This document shows positions 34,762 through 43,559 of a stretch of 64,000 bases of DNA, piece by piece. Under the pieces are notes generated by a model that saw nothing but the letters and a program-made list of their open reading frames with translations, searched no databases and had not been told where the DNA came from. Each line of letters opens with the position of its first letter. The first letter of the stretch is position 1. Made by a program: the position numbers and the translations under genes. Where the stretch lies: positions 1 through 64,000 of the forward strand of contig CAXBML010000010.1 of the NCBI GenBank assembly GCA_963976875.1, read 5' to 3'. This DNA comes from Berkiella_A sp963976875. GTDB taxonomy: Bacteria; Pseudomonadota; Gammaproteobacteria; Berkiellales; Berkiellaceae.

Positions 34762-35988
34762 ATGAATCAATACATAAAATCATATATTATTTACCTTTTA
34801 ACATTGCTCACCCTACTCATAGTATTTAATTGGGCAGTAGACCCCTATGGTGTTCATTCTCATAATATTGTACCTTTAGAAAAAAAACCTGCAGCTCAAA
34901 CCCATGTAAGATTATCTAAGCCTTATCTTGTAACTCAAATTAAGCCCCAAACTATTATATTGGGAAGCTCTCGAGCTGCAGTGGGTTTAAATCCTGATAA
35001 CCCAAACTTCATCCATTTGCCTGTGTTTAATATGGGTATAGATGGTGCCAATATGCGAGAAATTTACTACAACTTTTTACATGCTTACCAGGTTGGGAAT
35101 TTAAAGCAGGTTATCTTAGCTTTAGATTTTATGTCTTTTAATATACACATGGAAGATAAGCCTGACTTCTCATTAAAGAGGTTAAAAACAAAAAAAAATA
35201 AAATAGCATATGAAACTGAAATGTTTAGCCAATACACCTCATACCAAGCAACCAAGGATAGTATAAAAACATTATTAAATAAGTTTGATCCCACTTTACC
35301 AGTAATGAATAAGTCTGGCCTTACTCTGGAAGACTCATTACACACATACCAAAAAATACATGGCGGCCACCATAACACAACACTAATTTCAGAAAAATCA
35401 TATGTTAATGATGTGTGGTTACCCCCAAAGGTCCGAGGTTATAATTTCAACGATGAAAGCAAATCGGAAAGTACACCAATATACTTAGGGAAAATATTAT
35501 CTCTTTGCTATGAAAAAAACATCAAAGTCACAATGTTTTTCTCCCCAACCCATATTCGACACAGAGTACTTATTTCAAAAATAGGCCTGTGGGACATTTA
35601 CCAGAATTGGAAAAAAAAAGTTATACAGGAAAACTATACCCAAGCAAAACAACATAGCAAGCAGCCCTATGAGATATGGGATTTTACGATTATTAACACT
35701 ATGACGACTGAAACATTTCCGGCACAAGGTGATGCAAATTATAAAATGACTTGGTATTGGGAGTCTTCTCATTACAAACAACAGCTAGGGAACTTAATTC
35801 TAGATAAAATACTTGGGCAATATAATACTGATGAAGTAAAAGTTACAATAGGCAAACTTGTTGATATTTATAATATCGATATTCAGCTCAATATTGAAGG
35901 GAAAGAGTATGATAAATTTATTCTAGATAATAAAGATATTACTACAGAACTATCAGAGCTAATTAAAAACAAATACGAGCTAAGTTAA
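34762..35988 (+). CDS. AlgJ/SGNH-like membrane-anchored periplasmic protein
   Basis: This 408-aa protein has one N-terminal membrane anchor (about 7-25) followed by a periplasmic domain with IILGSSRAAVGLNP, which resembles a GDS-like block I with the nucleophile serine. FNMGIDGANMREIYYN resembles block II. A clear C-terminal Asp-x-x-His motif is not obvious to me (candidate: WESSHYKQQLG near residue 334). It follows the MBOAT gene by 8 bp, the normal position for a periplasmic O-acyltransferase partner. It is probably the second half of an acyl-transfer system, but catalytic residues are unproven. Confidence 0.7.
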   Translation: MNQYIKSYIIYLLTLLTLLIVFNWAVDPYGVHSHNIVPLEKKPAAQTHVRLSKPYLVTQIKPQTIILGSSRAAVGLNPDNPNFIHLPVFNMGIDGANMREIYYNFLHAYQVGNLKQVILALDFMSFNIHMEDKPDFSLKRLKTKKNKIAYETEMFSQYTSYQATKDSIKTLLNKFDPTLPVMNKSGLTLEDSLHTYQKIHGGHHNTTLISEKSYVNDVWLPPKVRGYNFNDESKSESTPIYLGKILSLCYEKNIKVTMFFSPTHIRHRVLISKIGLWDIYQNWKKKVIQENYTQAKQHSKQPYEIWDFTIINTMTTETFPAQGDANYKMTWYWESSHYKQQLGNLILDKILGQYNTDEVKVTIGKLVDIYNIDIQLNIEGKEYDKFILDNKDITTELSELIKNKYELS

Positions 35989-36095
35989 AAAATATCTATG
36001 TTAGCTTTGTATTGATAGTCGACTCAACTTTGAAAATCCTTATAATGGCGAGACTGTGACCTAACCATTCTAGCCAAAAATAAGGTTAAAAAAAA

Positions 36096-37748
36096 TCAAC
36101 TCTCTGCCATCCAATTATTTTCATCGATAATTGGTTTGCCATCCAGAATTTTATCTACAATGTAATCTAAGGCAGGATTACTCCCAGGTCGTAATTCATC
36201 AATGTTTTCAATAAGTACTTTAGGCTCCTTGCTAAACTCATATGACATAATATCTATTTTTGTATAGTAGTGAAAACGGTAGAAATAGATAAATTTATAT
36301 GCATTTTCTATTTGCTGTGTTCTTATACCTGCTTCTGCGTCTAGCGTCGCTATTAGCTGGTTAAAAAAATGGCTCTTATCTGAACAATCAATTGTAAAGC
36401 CATAGCCTCGATAAGGTGCCTTTGCAGAGGTGATAACAGGCATACCCAAGGCAGCCATTTCCATCCCAACAGTAGAGGTATGCATAAGTCCAACTTTCGC
36501 ATACCTAAATAAGTCATATACTGTGCATTTTACTTTCGCTGATAACAAAAATACATTAGAAGGTATCTTAATATCCCGCTTTAACAAACTCTTCTGTACT
36601 GTTTCAACAGTTTGAGGCAATAAAGGATTTTCTTCCACAGGATGAGGTTTAATAATCAGCTCGTATTCAGGGCGCGACTCAAACCATTTAATGATTTGGA
36701 TAAGCCAATCCATCATATCTTCAAATATAATTTGTTTATTTAATGCTGCACAATCCCAAATAACATTGGCACATAATAACGCTTTTGGCTTATCACTATT
36801 TTCTAAAGTAGACAAAGAAAACTCATCGGTATGATGTTCTCCTATAGCCGCGGTATTCAAGATCATATCCAAACCTTGAGTGCGATTTTCGAGCCAGTTT
36901 TTCACTTTAGCTCTAGCAGAATCTGATAGCGGTTGCTTAGAGTATTTTTCCCATGGTTTTCTAAAATCTAGCTTCATTGCAGCATCTTGGTAAGCATAAC
37001 ACCAAGCATCTTTTCTATCGCCTTCCCAATGAGAATAGAAATCCAGGTTTTCTTGAATGGATAATTTCTCTAATATTCCCCACATTCCGTAAAAGCTATC
37101 ATTTGAAACAATTCTATCGGGTTTTAAATCTGAAACCATTCTTTTATAAATTGTTTTTAACCGTAAGATATTTTCTAAATGTGTTTTGAAAATATCCTCA
37201 TAATTCTCAATTAGTGTGAAATCGCCCACCATATAGCTATTCACAATAATATCTTCACACCATTGCCCAAGAGGAAAACCATCTTCTTGATATCTGATAA
37301 TCTCGTCAAATCGCATTTTCTGGACTTTAAGATTTATTGCCGCACTGTCATTTTGAGGTAACCACTGCGAGAGTTTATAAGGTTTAAATGACTTATTCCA
37401 TAACAGCTTGGAAAACATATTGCATCTCAGACAAGCTTCATTAAACGAAGCCCCCATCCATTCCCCCGCATTTACATTACATTCAGATTCCTGTACCTGA
37501 TCGCAATATATAGGTAATATTGTTGCCCCACGTAGCCGTAAAGCAATTGACAGTATTCTGTCATGAATAAAGCAAGGTTCATAAATACTAAAGCTGGGTC
37601 CATATACGATACGTATATCTGACTTTGGAATGCTGTCTGAGATATCTAGCAACTGCTTTTCTAAAATATTTAGTTGGCGTATATATTCAGGCGGTCTTAT
37701 TTGATAGTATTTATGCCTTAATTCAGCTTTAACTTTACTAGTAATCAT
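36096..37748 (-). CDS. GT-B surface polysaccharide biosynthesis protein
   Basis: This 550-aa protein has a C-terminal GT-B domain with IIKPHPVEENPLLPQT, VYDLFRYAKVGLMHTSTVGMEMAA in two adjoining segments, and LGMPVITSAKAPYRGYGF. The arrangement resembles capsule polysaccharide transferases of the KpsC/KpsS/Capsule_synth group. The unusual N-terminal half is tryptophan- and cysteine-containing (GEWMGASFNEACLRC). A role as a glycosyltransferase, possibly for nonulosonic acid transfer beside the pseudaminic genes, is an inference. It is separated by 220 bp from the next minus-strand gene, so it may have its own promoter. Confidence 0.7.
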   Translation of the reverse strand: MITSKVKAELRHKYYQIRPPEYIRQLNILEKQLLDISDSIPKSDIRIVYGPSFSIYEPCFIHDRILSIALRLRGATILPIYCDQVQESECNVNAGEWMGASFNEACLRCNMFSKLLWNKSFKPYKLSQWLPQNDSAAINLKVQKMRFDEIIRYQEDGFPLGQWCEDIIVNSYMVGDFTLIENYEDIFKTHLENILRLKTIYKRMVSDLKPDRIVSNDSFYGMWGILEKLSIQENLDFYSHWEGDRKDAWCYAYQDAAMKLDFRKPWEKYSKQPLSDSARAKVKNWLENRTQGLDMILNTAAIGEHHTDEFSLSTLENSDKPKALLCANVIWDCAALNKQIIFEDMMDWLIQIIKWFESRPEYELIIKPHPVEENPLLPQTVETVQKSLLKRDIKIPSNVFLLSAKVKCTVYDLFRYAKVGLMHTSTVGMEMAALGMPVITSAKAPYRGYGFTIDCSDKSHFFNQLIATLDAEAGIRTQQIENAYKFIYFYRFHYYTKIDIMSYEFSKEPKVLIENIDELRPGSNPALDYIVDKILDGKPIIDENNWMAES

Positions 37749-37968
37749 TTCTCACCTAAAACAGACAACTTCAACATTAATTAATTCTTATTGTTAATCA
37801 CTATAGCATATATCAAATTAGCCCTCTAACATTTACTAGGAAAACTTCCTTTTCTCCCTAAAGTTAATTTCGTTTGGGGCAGTTAAAAAGAGCCAGCTGT
37901 ACCATACATAATCCAACTTAAAAAATTCACTGGGGCTGAGACAGCAACCCCTAGCAAATCTTTTTAAT

Positions 37969-39177
37969 TCAAATACCTACTAACATGCTTTCATGGGCTT
38001 GATATTTAGACCATTGCTCTTTAGGCAAATTAACGCTCCCATATGAAGAGCTCCCACCCCAAATATTATCTTTTACCCATTGGCCATCTTCTATTCTCCA
38101 TACTCTAGGATCTCTAAAGCCATCTGCAATATGCCAAAACTCATCTTCACTCATTTCAACATAATCTAACCAGTGGTACAGATCTTTTGAGACAATATGA
38201 TCTAGACGTTTAACAAGAGCTATGCCTTCATCTCGGGACAATAAGCCCTGCCTAATATCTTTTGAGGTATGGTCTGAAGCTCGGCCGTATCCAAATTTAA
38301 TAAATTTTAACAGGTCATGCACACCATTCTCATAGCGATCATCTAAGTTTGACATTTTTCTATAAGTTCTTTCAAATGGCTGAGAAGCTTCTTTCCAACC
38401 ATGCTTATCTATCATCTGTTGAGTATGAACATTAGGTTCCCATTTCAAAAAGTTGCCTAGATATAAGCCTCTAACGCCCACTTTCAGAATAGCCTCATCA
38501 GAGGGGTATTTAGCCCATAGAATATCTTTCTCAGACAGCTGATCAACAGGATCACTAAGCATATCGTTCCATTCAAATCCTCTTAAAGAGTGCTCATGCC
38601 TAACTCGGGCACTAAATTCCACAAAGTCATCAGGATCATACATTCCTGAAATATCCCAGGCGACTTCACCCCAAATAACTAAAGGAATCTCATGTCTTAC
38701 AGCCTCTTGTATGGGATAAGTGAATATCCCGCAGTGCGCATGCCAATTCATGTCACCCATTTTTTTAAAACAAATTCGATTTAACTTTTTTAGCACATTA
38801 ATACCTGGACCGAAGACTGAATGATCGGCATCAAAAACATGTCGCATTCTATCTCGATTATAATCCCCTTCAGGCAAATAATTATTTCCATGATATGTTA
38901 CAAGCAAAGGCTTTAAACCAAATTCCTCAATCATCGTGCTTGTCTGATAATAACTATCTTTCCCGCCGCTAACAGGAATAATACAATCATAGTTTGCATC
39001 ATTCGATTTGGAAATATCCCGAATTAAAGATACAAATTTTTCCCGGCGCAAATTCCAAACATCTTGAGGAATTGCTTCAAATTCTTCAAATACACGACAG
39101 CTTGAGCATACCCCCTCATCGTCTAACTCTAAATTTACAGAAACGACTGGATAGGTACAACGACTACAATAACGCAT
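37969..39177 (-). CDS. N-acetyl-sugar amidotransferase (PseA/WbpG family)
   Basis: This 402-aa protein of the N-acetyl-sugar amidotransferase family has a zinc site (Cys4, Cys7, Cys24, Cys27) and a PP-loop ATPase motif SGGKDS (70-75), which activates the sugar amide by adenylation. With ammonia supplied by a HisH-like glutaminase through a HisF-like partner, it converts an N-acetyl group to an acetamidino group. The neighbours upstream are exactly those two proteins, and next is pseI, so the likely substrate is a pseudaminic-type nonulosonate or its precursor. Overlap with the HisF-like gene is 14 bp. Confidence 0.9.
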   Translation of the reverse strand: MRYCSRCTYPVVSVNLELDDEGVCSSCRVFEEFEAIPQDVWNLRREKFVSLIRDISKSNDANYDCIIPVSGGKDSYYQTSTMIEEFGLKPLLVTYHGNNYLPEGDYNRDRMRHVFDADHSVFGPGINVLKKLNRICFKKMGDMNWHAHCGIFTYPIQEAVRHEIPLVIWGEVAWDISGMYDPDDFVEFSARVRHEHSLRGFEWNDMLSDPVDQLSEKDILWAKYPSDEAILKVGVRGLYLGNFLKWEPNVHTQQMIDKHGWKEASQPFERTYRKMSNLDDRYENGVHDLLKFIKFGYGRASDHTSKDIRQGLLSRDEGIALVKRLDHIVSKDLYHWLDYVEMSEDEFWHIADGFRDPRVWRIEDGQWVKDNIWGGSSSYGSVNLPKEQWSKYQAHESMLVGI

Positions 39178-39994
39178 TTTCCTCTTCCTTTATTTTTAAT
39201 ACATTAGGATTTCGAACAGGATAGTTTTTCTCAAATAAGTACTTTTTCGCTAAATATACACTTTGATCGGTATAATGAAAAATGTTAGCTGCTGCAACAG
39301 CAGAAACTGATGTCGAGTCAAAAACATCCCCCATATGTTGCCATTCACCTGCGCCTCCACAAGCAATCACTGGTATATTATTTTGTTCCGAAATTTCACG
39401 GTTTGTTTTTAGGTCATAGCCCTGTAAACTACCATCAAGCTCGACAGATTGTAGCAATATTTCACCTGCGCCCATTGCAACAACTTCTTTTGCCCAGTCA
39501 GTCACAAGTATATTTGTTAGCACTTTGCTTTTATGGCAATAAACATAAGCCTTCCCATCTTGTATTTTATAATCAATGCAAACAACCATACATTGAGAAC
39601 CAAAAATTTTAGCTGCTTGTAGCAAAAGATTTTTGTCTTCAAATAAAATCGAATTTACCACGACTTTGTCTGCACCATTTAACAAGCGAATTTCAATATC
39701 TTTAATTGACTGAATTCCGCCCCCCACTGTTATTGGCATCAAGGTCATTTCTGAAACATCTTTAATAATATCGATTATATAATTTCTATTTGGATAGGCT
39801 AAGTCACCTCGCCGTAAATCATAATCTGAGGATTTAGTTATATCCATATAGATTAATTCGTCAGATGCCCACTCACTCAAACGTTTAACCGCAATAACAG
39901 GGTTTCCCAAATTTTGGTAGCGACAAAAGCGCTTACTTTTAACTAAGTGACCATTTTTTAATAATAGTAGTGGAATAATGCGATTTTTTTTCAT
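39164..39994 (-). CDS. HisF-like cyclase paralogue for acetamidino-sugar synthesis
   Basis: This 276-aa TIM-barrel protein of the HisF family has the start RIIPLLLLKNGHLVKSKRF, ITVGGGIQSIKDIEIRLLNGADKVVVN split across two strands, and IPVIACGGAGEWQHM. Unlike histidine-pathway HisF it lies with a WbpG-like amidotransferase and a HisH-like glutaminase, as in P. aeruginosa O5 and L. pneumophila LPS loci. There it channels ammonia from HisH to the amidotransferase. It overlaps HisH-like by 4 bp (ATGA). No other his genes are near, so a histidine role is unlikely. Confidence 0.88.
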   Translation of the reverse strand: MKKNRIIPLLLLKNGHLVKSKRFCRYQNLGNPVIAVKRLSEWASDELIYMDITKSSDYDLRRGDLAYPNRNYIIDIIKDVSEMTLMPITVGGGIQSIKDIEIRLLNGADKVVVNSILFEDKNLLLQAAKIFGSQCMVVCIDYKIQDGKAYVYCHKSKVLTNILVTDWAKEVVAMGAGEILLQSVELDGSLQGYDLKTNREISEQNNIPVIACGGAGEWQHMGDVFDSTSVSAVAAANIFHYTDQSVYLAKKYLFEKNYPVRNPNVLKIKEEENALL

Positions 39995-40614
39995 AACAAT
40001 AAGAAGTTTGAAACTAAACTTTCCCCGGCCAATTGACTTTTTTCAGGATGAAACTGCACCCCATAAATATTATCTTTTCCAATAACACTAGCAAAACTCT
40101 CTCCATAATTTGTTGTTGCTAGCGTATGTTCTTTGCTTTTAGTCTTGAAGCCGTATTTGTGAACAAAATAAAAATCTATATCTTGGGGCAACTTATTAAA
40201 TAATCTATGAGAATTCCGACAGTCTATATCATTCCAACCTACATGGGGTAATGGCTGTCCATCACTGCTTATTAAGTCAACAGTGCCAGGAATCCACCCA
40301 AGCCCTTCATGCTGACCAAATTCGGTACTACAATCTGACAAAACCTGCATCCCCACACATATCCCTAAGAATGGCTTTTGATGAGTCACAACTTCATTTT
40401 GCAAGATTTTTAGAGGCAACGTTGCTTTCATCTTGTTCATAACCTCTCCAAAAGCACCAACACCAGGCAATATAATATGAGAGGATAGTTTAATATCATT
40501 TACTGCATTACTAATAGTCACATTATCAGTTATTTTTTTAACCAAATTGAATACTGACATTACATTTCCTGAACCATAATCAAGAATACAAATATGATTA
40601 TCTCTCAATATCAT
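39991..40614 (-). CDS. HisH-like glutamine amidotransferase for acetamidino-sugar synthesis
   Basis: This 207-aa class I glutaminase has the nucleophile Cys86 in LGICVGMQVL and the His/Glu pair in VQFHPEKSQ. It supplies ammonia to the HisF-like and amidotransferase partners downstream. The start at 40614 is an ATG overlapping the pseI stop as ATGA; the longer frame begins with GTG at 40629 inside pseI. Position between pseI and the HisF-like gene supports a role in amidino modification of the nonulosonate and not in histidine synthesis. Confidence 0.88.
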   Translation of the reverse strand: MILRDNHICILDYGSGNVMSVFNLVKKITDNVTISNAVNDIKLSSHIILPGVGAFGEVMNKMKATLPLKILQNEVVTHQKPFLGICVGMQVLSDCSTEFGQHEGLGWIPGTVDLISSDGQPLPHVGWNDIDCRNSHRLFNKLPQDIDFYFVHKYGFKTKSKEHTLATTNYGESFASVIGKDNIYGVQFHPEKSQLAGESLVSNFLLL

Positions 40615-41642
40615 TCTAATAATTCCCACTCTAAAGCTGTGCCCTTTGAAATATTTTGTTTTGCTTTAGAATCCATAACAGAATCAAAATATTTAGGCTT
40701 TAACCCCTTTGAAGGCCTAACGGATCTAATATTCTCTTTGGTTAGAGGCTCACCTGCTTCTATATCTTTCACAGCATATAGTGACCGTCTGAATCTTTTC
40801 ATGCCCAACTCATTTTCAGTAGGCCCTAATTGTACGTGGCCGATAGAATCAAAAGCCCTATTCGCTTCTAAAACCAACTGCTTCATTTCATGTGGTTCCA
40901 TCGAAAATGCTGCATCCACACCACCATCAGCTCTCGATAGGGTAAAATGTTTTTCAATAAATATGCTGCCAAAAGCCAAGCTCATAATAGATGTACCCAG
41001 CCCCATTGTGTGATCAGATATCCCAACTTGGCAATTAAAAGCCTCTTTCAATATGGGCAATGTTCTCAAATTAGCCTGAGTATGATTGGCTGGGTAATTG
41101 CTAGTACACTTTAATAAAACAATATCTGTACAGCCCGCCCCTTTGGCCGCTTGAACCGCCTCTTCAACCTCAGCAAAAGAAGCCATGCCTGTTGACATAA
41201 TGATAGGTTTACCTTTTTGGGCAACATATCTTATTAAAGGCAAATCTACAATTTCAAAAGAGGCAATTTTATAACATGGAACATTTAATTCTTCTAAAAA
41301 ATCCACCGCACTAAGATCAAAAGGTGAACTAAACGCAGAGAGTCCTAGCTCATGGCATCGTTTAAACATAGGTTCATGCCATTCCCATGGCGTAAATGCT
41401 TGCTTATATAGATCGTAAAGATATTCTCCTTCCCAAAGGTTTGCTTCACTCTTTACGAGAAAATCATCACTTCGAACATCTAGCGTTATTGTATCGGGTG
41501 TATAGGTCTGAAACTTAACCGCATCTACCCCACATTCGCTCGCCACTTCAATCATTTTAAGCGCTGTTTCTAATGAACGATTATGATTCCCTGACATTTC
41601 GGCAACAATAAAGGGTCTTTTTATATTTTTAAAATTAATCAT
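40611..41642 (-). CDS. pseI: Pseudaminic acid synthase
   Basis: This 343-aa NeuB-family synthase condenses 6-deoxy-AltdiNAc with phosphoenolpyruvate to give pseudaminic acid. The N-terminal TIM barrel starts RPFIVAEMSGNHNRSLETAL, has FKFQT-type site DAVKFQTYTPDTI and FSSPFDLSAVDFLEEL, with YKIASFEIVDLPLI typical of PseI. The C-terminal SAF/antifreeze-like domain covers the last 65 residues (LYAVKDIEAGEPLTKENI). ATG at 41642 is preferred to a TTG six codons upstream. The HisH-like gene overlaps by 4 bp. PseI versus a legionaminate synthase is judged from pseB, pseC and pseG nearby. Confidence 0.9.
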   Translation of the reverse strand: MINFKNIKRPFIVAEMSGNHNRSLETALKMIEVASECGVDAVKFQTYTPDTITLDVRSDDFLVKSEANLWEGEYLYDLYKQAFTPWEWHEPMFKRCHELGLSAFSSPFDLSAVDFLEELNVPCYKIASFEIVDLPLIRYVAQKGKPIIMSTGMASFAEVEEAVQAAKGAGCTDIVLLKCTSNYPANHTQANLRTLPILKEAFNCQVGISDHTMGLGTSIMSLAFGSIFIEKHFTLSRADGGVDAAFSMEPHEMKQLVLEANRAFDSIGHVQLGPTENELGMKRFRRSLYAVKDIEAGEPLTKENIRSVRPSKGLKPKYFDSVMDSKAKQNISKGTALEWELLE

Positions 41643-41706
41643 TCTTTGTATACCACTCAATAACCATGACTTCTAAAATTTCACCCGAAAAAAATCAAAA
41701 ATAAAT

Positions 41707-42735
41707 TTATACCAAACATTTAACAATAGACTTCGTTTTCTCAGCTATATGTAAATTTTCAAACGATTGTTTGTCAGTCCATTGTCCCAGCATTTTAAAA
41801 TTACCCTGTAACTGGAAACCTTGATTTGCAGTGGATATCGGCTCATCATGTGATAAAATCACACCCAACCCCATAAACTCTATAGATTTTGCAACTGCTT
41901 TTTGATTCTCTGCCTGTACCAAAACGACCATAGGAATTTTCATAAAGGCAAGTTCCCAACAAATACTGCCAGCCGCACAAATTGCAATATCAATATGATT
42001 CAATAACCCAGACATATTCACAATATCTTTAAGCCATGTATAAGAGTGCTTTGAGGTCACTAGATCCTTTTCCCATTCTGGCATCGCATCATATTGGCAG
42101 GGCAGCAATACATCAATATCTAACGCTTCATGCTTTAAATCACAATCTATTGACTTTACGACTTTCTCTAGAACACCGATTACGTCACTCCCCCCTAATG
42201 AGACAAGCACCCGTTTTTTTTCACCACGGTTGGTCTTGCTATTTTTGAAAAATGACCAGTATTCTTTTTTAAGTAGTAGATATTCTAAGCCCAAAAAACA
42301 TTTGATATTATCTGGGTAGTGAATTTTTTTTGACCATGGATTCTGATTAATAACAATATCCACATAATCAACGTCATTACCAAAATCATCAATTTTTATT
42401 ATCTTAAATTTTTGATGTCTTAATTTATTAAAATATTGATTTGTAAAATGATACCCATCTATGACGACCAGGGTTGCATGATATTTTAAGGCAATTTTCT
42501 GCACTTGCATCGCATCTTCTACTAGTGAGTCGAATTTTTCTATTTCCTCAGAATCAAATTGATTTTCAATAAGGAATTTATTGGCAATCGGGAGTAGCTC
42601 ACTGTACACAAATAATATTTTAAGACGTTCTTCTTGGCACCATTGTGCTAGAGCCATACAACGCATAAAATGTCCAGCGCCCATCTCAGCCGTTGCATCA
42701 ACTCTAATAATTATATTATATTCTGAACAAATCAT
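41707..42735 (-). CDS. pseG: UDP-2,4-diacetamido-altropyranose hydrolase
   Basis: This 342-aa GT-B-fold hydrolase (PseG family) removes UDP from the diacetamido-trideoxy-altropyranose nucleotide to give the substrate of PseI. The signature is IIRVDATAEMGAGHFMRCMAL, with the Gly-rich loop and His22 near the active site. Later motifs are VLVSLGGSDVIGVLEKVV and AAGSICWELAFMKIPMV. ATG 42735 lies 4 bp after the upstream SDR stop; a TTG at 42768 lies within that gene. It has no GNAT fusion, unlike some relatives, so PseH must come from elsewhere. Confidence 0.9.
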   Translation of the reverse strand: MICSEYNIIIRVDATAEMGAGHFMRCMALAQWCQEERLKILFVYSELLPIANKFLIENQFDSEEIEKFDSLVEDAMQVQKIALKYHATLVVIDGYHFTNQYFNKLRHQKFKIIKIDDFGNDVDYVDIVINQNPWSKKIHYPDNIKCFLGLEYLLLKKEYWSFFKNSKTNRGEKKRVLVSLGGSDVIGVLEKVVKSIDCDLKHEALDIDVLLPCQYDAMPEWEKDLVTSKHSYTWLKDIVNMSGLLNHIDIAICAAGSICWELAFMKIPMVVLVQAENQKAVAKSIEFMGLGVILSHDEPISTANQGFQLQGNFKMLGQWTDKQSFENLHIAEKTKSIVKCLV

Positions 42736-42739
42736 AACA

Positions 42740-43558
42740 CTACCATGCCGTCCAACCACCATCGACAATCAAATTCGTTCCCGTAACATAAGAGGACGCA
42801 TTCGATGCCAAAAATAATAACGGACCTTTGATTTCTTCTGCCTTGCCAGCTCGCTTTAATGGCACTTTATGACAAAGCGACTGGTAAAATTCAGGATTGT
42901 CTGTATTCACGGTTTTGGGTGGGAATGGGCCAGGCGATAAACTATTCACTCTAATATTAAATGGCGCTAAATGACAAGCTAGATACTTGCTTAATTGAAT
43001 AAGCCCTGCTTTCGCGGCGCCATAAAATGGGGGGTTATTCATCCCCGAGTCGCCATAGATTTCAGGGTTGGGGCTGACAACACCATACATACTGCCAATA
43101 TTAATAACACTTGCACTTTTCGTCAGATTTAATGTCGCTTCTTTTAAATATGGCAGACATAAATCAATCAAATGATAGCTAGCCTCTACAGAGACATGAT
43201 ATGCCTGGCTAAATTCTTTTAATACACTATCTTCTAGTGAACTAGGCCGTCCAGAATAGGCATTATTTACCAATATATCTAACTTCTCATGTTGAGTAAG
43301 TCGTGGTAATAATTGCGCTCTTATTTGCTCAAAATCAGTAATATCTGCAACACAATGGCTTACGTTGAATTTTTTTGATTTTAATAATTCATATTGGGCA
43401 TATACTTTTTCTTCATTTCGGCCATTCAAAATAACATGCGCACCTGCTTCACATAGTGCTTCTGCCATTTTTTGACCTAAGTACCCGCAACTACCTGTAA
43501 CCAAAGCAACTTGATTTTCAAGTCCAAAAGAACGAAGAACTGCATTGTTATCTGTCAT
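42740..43558 (-). CDS. SDR-family oxidoreductase, PtmA-like
   Basis: This 272-aa classical short-chain dehydrogenase has the NAD-binding LVTGSCGYLGQKMAEAL, NNAYSG, and the catalytic YGAAK, ending with SSYVTGTNLIVDGGWTAW. Such an SDR (PtmA-like) is often found in pseudaminic and legionaminic acid flagellin-glycosylation loci, where its precise reaction is unsettled. ATG 43558 follows the upstream stop by one base; a longer frame would overlap the upstream gene. The role may be to alter a nonulosonate precursor. Confidence 0.82.
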   Translation of the reverse strand: MTDNNAVLRSFGLENQVALVTGSCGYLGQKMAEALCEAGAHVILNGRNEEKVYAQYELLKSKKFNVSHCVADITDFEQIRAQLLPRLTQHEKLDILVNNAYSGRPSSLEDSVLKEFSQAYHVSVEASYHLIDLCLPYLKEATLNLTKSASVINIGSMYGVVSPNPEIYGDSGMNNPPFYGAAKAGLIQLSKYLACHLAPFNIRVNSLSPGPFPPKTVNTDNPEFYQSLCHKVPLKRAGKAEEIKGPLLFLASNASSYVTGTNLIVDGGWTAW

Positions 43559-43559
43559 A

